Shown here piece by piece: positions 1-12,144 of a stretch of DNA of 64,000 nucleotides. Position numbers and translations under genes: made by a program. The notes below the pieces were generated by a model. The model was not told where the DNA came from and searched no databases. It worked only from the letters and a program-made list of their open reading frames with translations. Numbering within the stretch: the first letter of the stretch is position 1; each line of letters opens with the position of its first letter. Location of the stretch: NCBI GenBank assembly GCA_030762175.1, contig CM060833.1, positions 169,770,501-169,834,500 of the forward strand. Direction: 5' to 3'. This stretch comes from Metallyticus violacea (taxonomy: Eukaryota > Arthropoda > Insecta > Mantodea > Metallyticidae).

Positions 1-2349
1 ATGGTTCAGGTGACTCTGTGCCACCAATCAAGCGTTCTATTATATATTACATGTTTTGTTATTATCGTGGGTTATCTTTATTTTAACTTTGGTATGTGCT
101 TTTTACATTCAAACCATTAGTTTCACAACATTTTAATATCTGTATTTGTGCTATTTCATCATACCTCCGAATCTGGCCTTGTCGAGTTTCTTCCAAAGTT
201 CTTATATTTCTTTTGTGCAATACTTCATATTCTCAAGTTCTAGTTCAATGTCCTCTTGTTTGGACATTTTCTCTAACTCATCTTAAAATTCCAATACTAT
301 AATGTTCAAGTAGGTATGTTTAAACTTAGGTATCAATAAAATGCTGTAGCACTTTACTATTGTTTTTATTATATATTATGGTAACAAAAATAAATATAGT
401 ATATAGTGAACTAAACAATTAACCTGTGTTTATTTAAACAAACTATTAAGAATAAAAAGTATTAATAATGATCTCAGAAACGGTTGAAAGTAGCCAATTT
501 TCTTTATTTTGATTTTTATATTGCAGGCCATGATATAGCTGTATTGATTCAAATATTATGTTACCTTTCCTACTCTAGTTTGCACCTTCAAAATTTATTA
601 AATTAATAATGGTGCTTAGAGCTGCAGTAAAATATTAAAAATCGTTTGTACTAATGCAAGGAAAGGCATACATTTTCTCTTTCCGCTCTTATTTTATTTC
701 TGTAAAAAGTATTAGAGCTTAAAGCTATGAAATCAGATATTTGAAGGAGCACATTCCTTCTATGTGTTTTTGAAATCATTAGGAGAAATGTTTTCAGTCA
801 TAATGAATCCAGAACACAGATGGGGGAGTTCAGCAAATGTAAACAGTTTTAACAGCTTTGGCCGTGACGCAACAGATAGGAGAGAACGTACTTTTAGGAG
901 GCATGCTTAGAAATAAGTAAGGAAGATGCAGGGTCATTTTCTCACTGTAACGATTTTGGCTTTGCAGATCTTCCTGTCGGATCTCTTGACGAACAATGTA
1001 CGGAAAACGAATATCGAGAAAACACCGTTATGTTAATGCAGCGGTACATCCTCCTCCTACTTCTCTTACTCAGCCTACTTGCTGATTGAGGGTATGGCGT
1101 GTTTTTTCACAACTGCAGATAAAACGATAATCATGGTGTATGTTTTTGTCTTTACAAATGCTATATTAAATTTTCACAGTTGGAATGCATTGATAATCCC
1201 TCGCAAAACTTTCATCCGATGCAATGGCGTGCAACTAAAATCATGTAATACGCCAATACATATTACATGCCGTTCAGATGGGGGTGGGACGATACAAAGG
1301 GCACCTGTTGGAGCTTTATACACTGCTATCATTGAACATTTTGGTGTTGACGCGACATATGTTACCCACAAAAATATAAGTGTTGAATTTGTACGTTTTG
1401 TGAGGCTAAGGTCACTGCGCTGATCTCGTAGAGGAGGGGGGGATGAGTGTTACTATCGCTGAGGAACTCTATGAAGTGTAACCAAAAACTGTATAAAAAA
1501 AACAAGAACACCAGTAATGGACGACTGCATGCTGCAAGATACAATCACTCAGCGCTGGCGTTAGTTTTCAGGATCGCAAGATATGTCTCTTTGTTATCTT
1601 AGGAAATCGGCTAATACAGCACAGTTATCACAAGCTCATAGAGTAAGCCGAGATTCCTGCAGTATGATTGCATCAATGGGAACATTTAATATTTTGAGAT
1701 TAAAAAATCTTTCCCATTACCAGCCACGGGCAGATAGAGACATTTCCTCCTGTTGAGTTCATCAGTTCCGGCCAAAATAATCATTATGACGATGTAGTGG
1801 ATGTATCTCTGTCGCTGTTTCGGGGTAGGAAAACTATTTCTATGGGAAATTAAAGGGTATTTTTCCAGAAATATTTATCCACATGCTGGAAAAAAAAATA
1901 ATAATTCTTAGCGTGCATCACACATAATTAAATATTGCATTTTACAGAAAAACTGGAGATTATAGATGTTTAGCATTTGGCTCATCTTTTAAAATGCTCA
2001 AAAAATGTTCTTCCGACATATACGTCTTTTGCACGTATATAAAGCATGAAAATCGCACTAAAAGTCCATAAGTATCCAATGAATCCAAGAAAGGTAATAA
2101 CTTTTTACTATATTAGCGAATTCTGAAGGAATGAGGAAGCTATTGCGGTGTCGGCACCGTGACAAATCGACTTATTTTTCCATTTTTTTAAAGCGAATTT
2201 CGAAGTAATGTAAATTGTTGCGGTTGTACGAACGAAAATCTTTTTACTAATCTATCCAAATCTGTATCGGCCGTACAATTTAAGAAAATATATAAATATT
2301 TGGAAAATATGCATATATGTGTGTTGCCGGTTTCTCTCTAGCGCTCACA
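1..2349. other. Non-coding, AT-rich sequence
   Basis: Only short open frames with no recognisable domain are present. No convincing exon, tRNA or transposon signature was seen. Confidence 0.5.
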
Positions 2350-3700
2350 ATTTTTGTTTTTTCTCAACGAAACTTGGCACATAGTCATCAATTAATAATT
2401 AAAGATTCGTCAAGTTAGTTAGCTAGAAAAATTGGACCATTGGAGGGAGTGTTAACCTAAACAGAGAATTTTAAAAAAATGGAAAAATAACTTTGGCGGC
2501 ATTTTTCGAAAATCATGGCAATGGGGCCACTCGGAAAGGGAGTATACCTGAAAAACTTTTGGGGTTAAAAAAATTTAAAAATCACCTTAGTGGCTGCAAT
2601 TTTAAACTTTTTAAAGGAAACTTGGTATATACCATTGAAATAAAGTATGAAAAATATTTTTCGAAAATAAGTGAAATCGAACTATTAGGAGAGGGGTTCA
2701 CCTGAAAGCCAAAATTTAAAAATCCTTCTAGTGGTATTAACATATGATTTTTCGCAACGAAATTCCGTAGTTGCCATTTAAATAGAATAAGAAAAATAGT
2801 TTCTGAAAATCAGACAAATCGGGCTATTAGGAGCAGGGGGTTATCTGAAACCCAAAATTTAAAAATCGCTCTAAAAGCACCAATAATTGTTTTTTTCATA
2901 ACAAAACTCGGCATATACCATATAACCAAAACAGAAAATTTTTTTTGAAAATTACTGGATTATTGGTAGTGGGGGGTTACGTGAAAAACGATTGAAGGTT
3001 AAACCGAAATTTAGAAATCGTTCTAACGGCCGTAATTATTTTTTTTCAAGGAAACTCCATATATGCCATTGAAATAAAACAAGGAAAATAGTTTGTGAAA
3101 GTCAGTGAAATTAGTAGGAGTGGGTTTACCCAAAATTCAAAAATCCCTCTAGAGGCATTAATATTTGTTTCTTCGCAACGAAGTTCCAAATATAACATTT
3201 AAATAAAATAATGTTTCTGAAAATTAGGCTAATTGGGCCATTTATGAGTCAGGGTGTACCTGAAACCCAACATTTAAAAATCATTCTCGCAGCACCAATA
3301 ATTGTTTTTTTTTTTTCGCACAATAAAATTCGGATATACTATTTAAATCAAGTAAATAAAGGGTTTTCGAAAATCTGATTATTAGGAGTAGGGGTTTACC
3401 CGAAACCCAAAATTTAAATATTGCTCTAACACTATTTGTTTTTTTGCAACAGAACTCGGCATTTACTGTGTAAATAAAAAAAGAAAAATAGTTTCTGAAA
3501 ATCATGAAAATCGGGCCATTATGAGTGGGAGTTTAATTAAAAACTAAAATTTAAAAATCACTATAGTGACACCAATATTTGTTTCTTCGCAACAAAATTT
3601 GGTATATACAATTTAAATAATCGAGAAAATAGTTTCTTAAAGTTAGAGATCTTGGACTACTAGTATTTACTTGAAAATCGAATATTAAAAAGGACTCTTG
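2350..3700 (+). repeat. Diverged tandem array, about 140-bp units
   Basis: A block recurs with the order: CAACGAAA-like core, a CATATACCATTTAAATAAA-like stretch, GAAAATAGTTTCTGAAAAT, a GGGCCATTAGGAG-like stretch, GGGGTTTACCTGAAACCC and AAAATTTAAAAATC. Copies of the core lie near 2365, 2617, 2752, 2895, 3045, 3173, 3317, 3445 and 3586; spacing after the second is 128-150 bp. Units have many substitutions and small indels, so the array is old. No open frame runs through it. Confidence 0.85.
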
Positions 3701-5264
3701 CGTTTACTTTTCTCTATGTTGTTTTAAAATTGAATGAGAAATGATTTCAGCATATAAACTGTATTTACAGCATTACATATGTTTTATATTTAACAAAAAC
3801 GTCGTTATGAAGATAGCAAATGTGAAATATTCATGTAATATGTATTTGAGAAGTATATTTGTATGTAAGAGCGCTCCGAAATAACCTTCAGAAAACGTTT
3901 GCTGTATGTGTTTTTAATACAATAACATTTCAATTAAATTTCAAATACAATAAAAATAGATGAACCTTTCGATTATTTACTGTTGATTCTGTATATTTGC
4001 TTAGTGCATCGAAATTGTTTTTAAATAATAATATGTTTTCGTTTTATTGACACACACAAAAATCGTCTTCTTAAATACACAGTGTAACTGGAAACTTTCT
4101 CTTATTTTTCTCTGTTGTAATGAATGTAAAGATACCAAGAATAAGTTCATAAACATTTAGAAATGGAATGTTTAGCTTTGTCTATCATTAGTATACATTT
4201 CATTTAATTAATAGTGTACTATTAATTTTTGTGCTTTTAATATCAATGACTATTTCATTCATGTGACATCATCTTAAAATTGACCAATGAAACGAAACAA
4301 AATTTTGAATTTTGAACTATCACGGCCGGATTATGGAGTGAAATTATCGAATAAAAAATATCAAATCCGTTTTATCACGCGACGTGCATTTGTCTTGTGA
4401 TCAGTTTAGCCAACTCTATATAATTCCTGAACACGCATCACTGACCACTTTTGCTAGAGGCAGTGGGGAGCTATTGATAGCAACACGATAATCGATAATC
4501 GCTAACGATAGCGATTGTAATTGTCGACTTTTGTCCATTTCAGTCTCACGTTTTCTGAATAGGATAGTTATTCGTAAGTATAACATTTTATACAAGTGTT
4601 TTTATTCTTTGCACGAATTTTAAATTTATATATATATATATATATATATATAAACTTTTTTTCCTTATTCTATTCATTAAATAATCCTAAATCCGTATTT
4701 TGCTCTTCTCTATTGCATTACTGACAATCGCATTCTTCTGTCGCAATATTACTTGAAAAGGTTAGATACAGATATACATTATTACAATTTTTGATTCAGG
4801 TTTAGAGGAATTATATTTAAATGTTCGTGAAATAGTACTAATAAATATCACTTGGGGGTTTGAGATTACTTGTAATAATTCTAAAAATGTACTTTCTCTT
4901 TTGTAATACTTATAGGTTGCAAGAATTATAATTTTGTCCCCCAAATACTACACAGTAATTCCATAACTTATTTCATTCTATTAATTAATAAAGCCTAATT
5001 TGGATTTTTTTAATTTGAAACGTGTATACATAAACTGACACTAGTCGTTTTTTTTTTAAAATCAGATTCTTTCCTCCATTTGAGGCTCATCAAGACTATG
5101 TTTCATCCGTACTTGGGGTTCCACAAAATTGCTGAACTCAACCCAATAGGAATGTTTTGTCCGAAATACAGCGCAATGAAGGATGGCCTGAAGTCACAGC
5201 AGGAGGGAAATAATACAAGTCGCTTGGGATGATATAATTTCGTCAGAACGTTATATGCATAGGT
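3701..5264. other. Non-coding sequence with (TA)n and a small perfect palindrome
   Basis: No gene seen. (TA)n lies at about 4627-4652. Around 4495-4520 an ATCGCTA / TAGCGAT inverted pair sits in a GATAATCG-rich stretch. Confidence 0.5.
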
Positions 5265-5267
5265 TAT

Positions 5268-5370
5268 TGAGCCACCGTGGTGCCTCAGTTATAAAAACGG
5301 GCGTTAAACACTATTAAAAAATAAACCATGGTGCATCAGCAGTAAAAACGAACGTTAAATTATATTATTA
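5268..5370 (+). mobile_element. SINE family B: two 3' tails in tandem
   Basis: The terminal segment of SINE B (TGGTGCCTCAG, then AAAAACGGGCGTTAAACA) occurs at about 5277-5318 and again, diverged, at 5326-5368 (AAAAACGAACGTTAAA), with an A-rich joint between. The tRNA-like head is absent. Confidence 0.7.
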
Positions 5371-5654
5371 AGAAAGAAAAGAAAAATGTTGTTGAATTCC
5401 AAGCGATGGCAAGATGTGGGTTAACTGAAATGAGTACTGCTTAAATCAATAAATGATAATTCACTTTCATTTGATCATTTGTTATTGATGATTCTATCGT
5501 CAAATATTTGATGAATTGCGTGCAATGCAAATAGACATGAACTACATGTACGAGTACCTTTGGAGAATCCTATTGGAAAGTCGCGAATCCACGTTCCCTC
5601 ACAGTTAATTCACAGAAAACGGGTTGCAAAATATTCTGCACATAACTATCACCA

Positions 5655-5656
5655 TT

Positions 5657-5712
<56 letters not shown>

Positions 5713-5714
5713 TT
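5655..5714 (+). repeat. (TTTC)n microsatellite
   Basis: About 14 nearly perfect TTTC units. Confidence 0.98.
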
Positions 5715-6806
5715 TAACTATTAAAGCAGATTAAGTTTTCTGAACTCCAGTATCGTTTTTTTTTTTTTTTTTTGAATTAACATATTCACTTAGGTGGAAC
5801 TAGCGTGCATTTCTGCGTCATACGCTCTATTCAAAGCTCATTTATAATTCTCCTGGATGCAGGGTCTCCCGGTTGAAGTTATTTGACTATAGAGTTTTAA
5901 CTTCATTGGCTATGTAACCGTTCGAAAAGAGGAATGGGAACTGCCCGTTAGCTGAGAAAGACGTCGAAGAGATTTTAGGCGAACGTTTCAGAGCATGCGC
6001 AATGTTTTACTGAGTACTGTGTACACTTCACATGAAGAATATTTCTCTTTTCATGAAATCTATTTACCAATCTGTGAATCGAACTTCGACTTTGAAGTTG
6101 ATCATCAGGAAATCTCTCTTTACACAATCTCCGACATCATGAGCCGATTCTGTACGCGCGTACAAATCGTAAATAAATATCTTTTGAGGAATGGAATGCC
6201 TGCATTGAGCCATATTAACGTTGCAAATTACAAGTTCCATCTGCAAATTTCTGGTATAGATTGCATGGCTGTAGAAAATGGCGTTATAAACTCGATGTCT
6301 TTTGAAGTTTTCAAATGTCATATTGAATTTGAGAGAATAAGGCATGCATGTTTATTTTGTGTCCTTGCATGCATAAGGCGAGAAAACAAGTAAAGTTGTT
6401 AGCTTGTAACTGTTGTTCCCAAAGTACAAGCTTCATTTTGAATATGGAAATAAGACCAAATATGTTGCTAGTCATTTGGGGTTTCCCTTGCAAGTGCATA
6501 ATAATTTGGTTAAGTTAATATCGAATAAAAATGCAAATTCTCAGACTTTATCAGTAAACTCATATATACGTTTTGAGTGCTCTCAGAGTATAACTTTGTC
6601 TCCCTTCAAATAGAATACACTTTTCCACATTTTAGCCCGACTCGCTCCCCTCCGAAGATTGATACCACCATATTCTGAATTTAGCAACTTCAGATATTCC
6701 TGGAAATGGGAGTGATTTAATCCTTTTGACATGATCTAATTAACTTTTTAGATAAAACTTCATGACACGGCCATTTTGGGAGACTTGGAACAAACATTCT
6801 CAGATA
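5715..6806. other. Non-coding; one unassigned open frame
   Basis: An open frame at 5995-6393 (+, 132 codons) has no recognisable motif, signal peptide or repeat, and a 93-codon frame lies antisense to it. I do not call it a gene. Confidence 0.4.
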
Positions 6807-7100
6807 TTTTTTTTTTTTTTTTTTTAATGGTGTTTAACGCCCGTTTTTACCACTGAGGTACCACAGGCGGTGAACACTGATGATAAACGAGATGAAATGA
6901 TATATTGGGAAATGATTTTTTAAGGAATGAAACGTTCCAGGCCTAAATTTGGGGCACCTCCCCGGCATTTGCCATATATAAGGACTGAGGAAAGCCTGGA
7001 AAAAACCTCAATCAGGGAGTACGGTCCTGATGGGATTCGAACACCAGACCTCCCGCTCATGAGTCCGCGCGTTAACGACCTCAGCTCCTGCGGCGGTATT
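6807..7100 (-). mobile_element. SINE family B, near full length
   Basis: On the minus strand it runs from a tRNA-like head (GAGGTCGTTAACGCGCGGAC; B box GTTCGAATCCC) through TTTTCCAGGC and CCGGGGAGGTGCC to AAAAACGGGCGTTAAACA and an A tail, seen here as the T-run 6807-6825. The head resembles a tRNA-Ser/Leu type sequence. Other copies are at 39479 and 62469, with partial ones elsewhere. Confidence 0.88.
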
Positions 7101-8184
7101 CTTAGGATGAGAATTCATCATTGATGTAACTTAACAGCCTTGTTTCTAATCAGTCCTAAGTTTTGGTGGAGCTTCATTGTAGTTGCGTCAGATATTGCTA
7201 AGTTGAAGCGAAACTCGTATTTAATTTTGACAGATCTGCATCAAATCTCGTGACTTTGCAATTCTCTTGAGTGGGTAGAGTGCCGCTAATTCTTCATTTG
7301 TGCTGAAATCATCAACACGGCTACTTTTGCAGTGTCTGTCATGCCGGTGCTTTTATTCATTGCCAGAAATAAAATGTAAATGTTAGTGCCAGATTTTCCA
7401 GCCTGTGTTCAATATAGCTCCTAATGTCATCCGCGTGTTTAATAATCATAATATAGCAAGAAAGACGTATAATTAAATGCCCTTTTTCTTATCAGGGAAA
7501 TTTTTTTCAACGATGCATACCCAGCATTCCTTAAACAAATTCACCATCTGCTTATGATTTTGGCCTCTTACTGAAAATATTCATTGCTTTATAACCAGTT
7601 TTATATACAAGGTTGATCTTCCTACCTTATAAACATTTTTCTTTGCAAGGAAAGTTTTTAAGTAAATCGTCAATTTTATCCTGCCTTTATTGATCAAACA
7701 TATTTATATTTTGCGTCATAACTTTGTTTAATATTGTATCTTTGATAACAGAAACGCCTTTTTGTATAATGTGGGTTTCATGTTAAATTAAAAAAAATAT
7801 TAGTGCAGTGGAAAATTGTCCTTCACCTGCGGCTTTCCTCTTCTTGTGCTCTTTACTTGTAGAAGACATTCGGGGAGATCACTAATTTTCCTTTGCACCG
7901 CGAAAACGTCTGCCGATGTGTAACGACAAGGGAGTTGCGGAGGATATATATACTCGTATATATGTGGAAACAAATCACCTTTATTATGGCTCAATTCACA
8001 ATGAAAATTAAACATAACGTAAACTCAAACATAAAAACTACATGCTATGTATTGTAATGGAACCATTCTCAATGAATCATGTAAATATAAAAATAAACGT
8101 ACAATTAGATATAAACTTAGAAGCTTGCAAAATCCAAATTTTTGTGTCTACGTCTAACTTAAACTTAAGAATTCAACCAATCGA
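7101..8184. other. Non-coding sequence
   Basis: No gene or named repeat recognised. Short open frames carry no motif. Confidence 0.45.
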
Positions 8185-8672
8185 AGCACAGCTACTCTGT
8201 TTGTAGAGCTCTGTGGAGAATGTATCCATACACGGAGTATGGAAATCAAATACCTTTCTTGCTGCTTGCTGCTGCAAATCCCGAGCGACGGCGGAGAGAG
8301 CCGAAGGTAGTGAACCACAGATATAGCTGGATAATAAAACTTTAAGCAAATGTGTTATAAATTGATGTTTATAATTTTTTTCTGCTGCAATTAAAGGCGA
8401 TTTGTCACCAGTACAGTTATTTGCTCCCCCTATCAATTTACATTTACGAAAAACTAATGGGTCCAACTGTTTCTAGGATTTGCCCGAAATGATTTCAGTA
8501 TGAATTAATTGCGTATTCCAATGAGAGCACATTTGCCACCGTTACAATTGTTACTCGCGTAACAATCCCCTATCAATAAATATTTAAAAGCTATGGAGGA
8601 CAGTGCATAGGTTACATTATATTTAACAAAATAATGATGATGATGCTGATGATGATGATGATGATGATGATG

Positions 8673-8719
<47 letters not shown>

Positions 8720-8900
8720 TGCAACATTTACACTGTTACAAGCAGTCACGCACAGTAGTTTGGCTCTGTACGATATCGCTCGAGACTTGCAGCAGCTAGC
8801 AGCAGCAGCAGCAGCAGCAGTTGTACTTGATTTCCGTGCACTGTGTAAGGGTAAGTTATGGTACAGAGAGCTGAAGATCAGTGATTGTGCAGACAGAATG
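8185..8900. repeat. Diverged inverted duplication (arms about 8185-8330 and 8725-8900)
   Basis: The reverse complement of the left arm aligns with the right arm: CGCTCG, then TTGCAGCAGC, a CAG-rich stretch, then TTGATTTCC. Both arms encode a similar peptide in the same orientation relative to the repeat, containing ARDLQQ, an Ala-rich run and DF. The spacer holds an (ATG)n/(ATA)n microsatellite at about 8632-8720 and the right arm a (CAG)n run at 8798-8821. The parent element is unknown to me. Confidence 0.6.
8632..8720 (+). repeat. (ATG)n then (ATA)n microsatellite
   Basis: A GATGAT run passes directly into an AATAAT run. The Ile- and Met-rich open frames on both strands here are translation artefacts of it. 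Confidence 0.97.
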
Positions 8901-9347
8901 ATGTCAATGGGCAAAAGATTAATTGTGTTATAAGAAAGCTATCCCTTTTCATATTACTCCAAGCAAATTAATTACTGCACTTTGCATATGTATAAACGTT
9001 ACCGCCGCCTGCCCAGAAGCAGCCATTTTCAATTAGCTGTTTGTTAATCTTCGCTTGTTCATATATTTGATTGGCTAATACGTACCTTTGGGTCTTCCAT
9101 TGCGAATGCCTACATACTACTAAGTAAACGTGTTAAGTCTTATTTTATTATGTATACGTTTAATTTTCATTGTGAATGAGGCTTATACTTTTATACGTGA
9201 GCAGCGTTAAGCTCACTTTCATATGCTTTTTAATTTATAACTAAGAACTGGCAGGGAATAGGCGTGACTTATATAGGTATATCTGAGTTATCTAATTCTG
9301 GAATATTTCTGCTGTCTCTGGCCGTTGTCTGGTAGGCGAGAAGATTA

Positions 9348-9421
9348 GTAGGTACTTAACATAGAAAAGGATCGCCGCTTGCGCCGTTGTGCAGCGAGAA
9401 GCGGTCCTTTTGTGTACCTAC
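9348..9421. other. GC-rich hairpin of about 74 nt
   Basis: GTAGGTAC (9348-9355) pairs with GTACCTAC (9414-9421). Inside, AAAAGGA-CGCCGCTT pairs with AAGCG-G-TCCTTTT across a short GC-rich loop, with an asymmetric internal loop on the 5' side. There is no tRNA B box. It could be a small-RNA precursor or just the remains of a palindromic element. Confidence 0.45.
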
Positions 9422-9771
9422 AACTGTAGGAGCTTTCCCGAATGTGGCTGACTCTTTGTGTTCCTACGTTTTGATTATTGGTAGCGATGCTGACTCATAT
9501 ATAAGCAGCTATTCTTTAATTTACATTTGAAGTACATTTTTGTGTTTCCCGAGGGCAGATTTGGGGATCACAGATTATTGGTTCCTATTATAGCGAAATT
9601 CCATACAAACAAATCCATCTATCAATGTGAAAGATGCTTACCTGAGATGTAAGGAAGGAATAACTCAAAGGACAAAATAAGAACTGTGCCAACTGCCTAG
9701 AAAAGTTTTAGTCCCAAGTTTCTCCTGGTCAAGAAACATTACTGTTGGGTCAAACATTTACATCGAATGGA

Positions 9772-10060
9772 TCGATCCTGTTGATCCATGGTAACCATAT
9801 AGGTCTCGTAGACCGAAAGTCGCAGGTTCAAACCCGGCCAAAATTAATGACTTTTTTAAGGTGTAAAAATCCTTCAAAAGGGAGTAAAGCCATTGGTCCC
9901 ATGTCGTAGATTTACGGCATAAAAGAACTTAAATATGAAAGAGGCCTCTGATCAAAATTTGTCGGCTGTTTCATGTTCTGAATCAAATGGGATGCTAATG
10001 ACTAAATATGTTAAAGAGCGTCTTTAAATATACACAGCAACAACAACAATAACAATATTA
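9772..10060 (+). mobile_element. SINE family A, copy 1
   Basis: A tRNA-like head (GTAACCATAT, TCTCGTAGACC, B box GCAGGTTCAAACCCGG) is followed by the shared body (GAGGCCTCTGA, AAATTTGTCGGC, GTTAAAGAGCGTCTTTAAAT) and a CAACAACAA-type tail. Same orientation as ck. Confidence 0.88.
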
Positions 10061-10205
10061 ATAACTACATAGATATTTTACAGACCAATGTACAATATGG
10101 ATTCTCAACACAGCTTCTATCTGATTTACCTTGTGTTGGATAGTTCCCGAGAAGCGAAAGAGATGATGTTGTCATTGCAGAACTATAAACTTGTATTAAA
10201 TTTAA

Positions 10206-11232
10206 GGGCGTTCAGTAAGTAAAGCAATGCACTTCATTTTTTAATCCACCTTGAAAGAGAGCCATGTTTTTATGCATATTATCTTTGAACATTTGCATTA
10301 TTTCGTTCATTTTCATCTACTTCCGCTAGGTGGTAGTAGTTAACTTCCAAGTTTTAAGTGAAGTACGTTATAAACAAAGAACCGTTTTTGGAAAATGAAA
10401 CTGTAACTAAAAGAGGCGTTTAAGAAATACGTATGGAGAGATGGTGTGGATAAATGCACTGTCATTCGTAAAGTGAAAAGGGGGCCATTATCAAAAGAAG
10501 GTCGAGGCAGTCTCACTGATCATCGCATGCTCCGGTAGGCCGCACACTGCAGTCACTTGGCAATATGCAGACAATCTTATTCAGAACTAACGAATGACAA
10601 CCAAACAATTGTTGTGGAGTGTCAACACAATTATCCACCAGTTAGAATATTCAAAGATTTGTACTTAATGAAATCTCAAAGCCTAAATGCCTTTCGTAAG
10701 AGAAAACGAATCTTCACTTGTTCACAATTGCCTGCTAATTATGAGGCTAAAGAGGTATCGCGGCCACGTTTTTGTGGAACTGTGAAGGAATTATTTTGAT
10801 CAATGTATTGCCTAGTGGTGACACATTTATCTTCAAAGTATATGTCAAAAATCTTCGAACGTTGAAGCGATCATGGTGTATTCGTTCTCTCACAAAGATG
10901 TGACTAAATTTCTTCTTCATTACGATAACGCAAAACCTCATGCAAGTTTACACATCCGAGAACAGAACACTGAACTGAGATGAATTGTGCTTCCTCACCC
11001 ATCATACAGCCCGAATCCTCCTCCGTCTAATTTCCAGCTTTTCGGTCCTCTGAAATCCGCAGGAGTAAACTTGATGACACGGAATCATAGCCAGAGTTCA
11101 AAGACGGTTGAGGTATAGACGTGCCTAGCAATACCGCTACGGCAAGGAGAGTATACTGAAAAATAGCTGAGGAACAGTCAGTATGTTTAAAGCATTAAAG
11201 TTATTGTTTCTGCTTATACTTTACTCAACACA
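10206..11232 (+). mobile_element. Mariner-type transposon, copy 1 (dead)
   Basis: Imperfect terminal repeats: GCGTTCAGTAAGTAAAGC at the left against GTGTTGAGTAAAGTATAAGC on the minus strand at the right. Broken frames read as a mariner transposase: a helix-turn-helix region near 10430-10560, an NTIIHQ-like motif near 10630, HYDNAKPHA near 10920 and YSPNPPPSNF near 11010 followed by a LFGPLK-like segment. The family motif is YSPDLAPSD; both Asp residues are Asn here, including the third catalytic Asp. Frameshifts and stops confirm it is inactive. It shares a 34-bp identical stretch (10618-10651) with 17126-17159 on the minus strand. Confidence 0.85.
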
Positions 11233-11623
11233 CTTTGCATTAGATAAGTAACTAAATAAGTGCATTATCCTTTGGCGTTAAAAGAAACAGAAAGCAAAAT
11301 TTTCTTTTAAAATAGAACTGAACTATTTCATTTTACGATTATTTTTCCCGTTTAGAATCTCGCAAAGTTAATGCCTGTCCAAAGTGATTTTCTTGTACAC
11401 CAAAGAATTCTGAACTTTAAAATGCAGTAGGAAATATTGATTCATATATATTTTGAATGCATTAGGCGTAAGGAATGAACCCAATGTTTTATAGGCATAC
11501 TTTATCGCACTAAAATTTAACTCTACAATCTTTTATTGGCTTAATGCATAATGCACACGTGGTACCAGTTTAATTGTCATCACTTCGGTTCCCACCTGTG
11601 GGAAATGCGCAGGTCGAGACAAA

Positions 11624-11785
11624 ATCTAATTGACACGAACGACGAATATATTGCACACAACTGTAACTGGACACTACTACAGAGATATCCTTAGGAGGTG
11701 CGCCCGTTAAGACAAATCTAATGACACGAACGACGAATATATTGCACACTACTGTAACGAGGCACTACTATAGAGATATCCTTAA
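11624..11785 (+). repeat. Tandem duplication, unit about 90 bp
   Basis: AATCTAAT-GACACGAACGACG, ATATTGCACAC, a CTGTAAC stretch and AGAGATATCCTTA occur at 11624-11694 and again at about 11714-11785 with few differences. Confidence 0.85.
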
Positions 11786-12110
11786 AAAATCTAAGACCAT
11801 ATTATACGAAAAGGCTACTTTTCCGTGGAACAAGCTGGATGCTGCATCACTATGATGCACTGTCACACATCGCAAATGCTGTTGCTTAATAGCTCACAAA
11901 AATCAATGTAAAGTGTGCAGCCGGAACTCAAGGCTACCTTTATTATGTTAACAAGTTGATAATAGTAATAATTATATAGGCATAAAAATTGTGAATGCAG
12001 AGTTATATTTATTAAAGTAATGAGTCGATACGGATATTTACTATGTATGTATATAATTTGATGATTCAGAACTACGTTTACAATGGATCGATATGGTTAT
12101 TTCTTGTATG

Positions 12111-12144
<34 letters not shown>

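Noticed and set aside
5995..6393. 132-codon open frame on the plus strand
   Set aside because: No domain, codon-bias cue or splice context; a 93-codon frame lies antisense. Open frames of this length are expected by chance in this much sequence.
8612..8933. Ile- and Met-rich ORFs on both strands
   Set aside because: They arise from the ATG/ATA and CAG microsatellites; only the flanking inverted duplication is reported.
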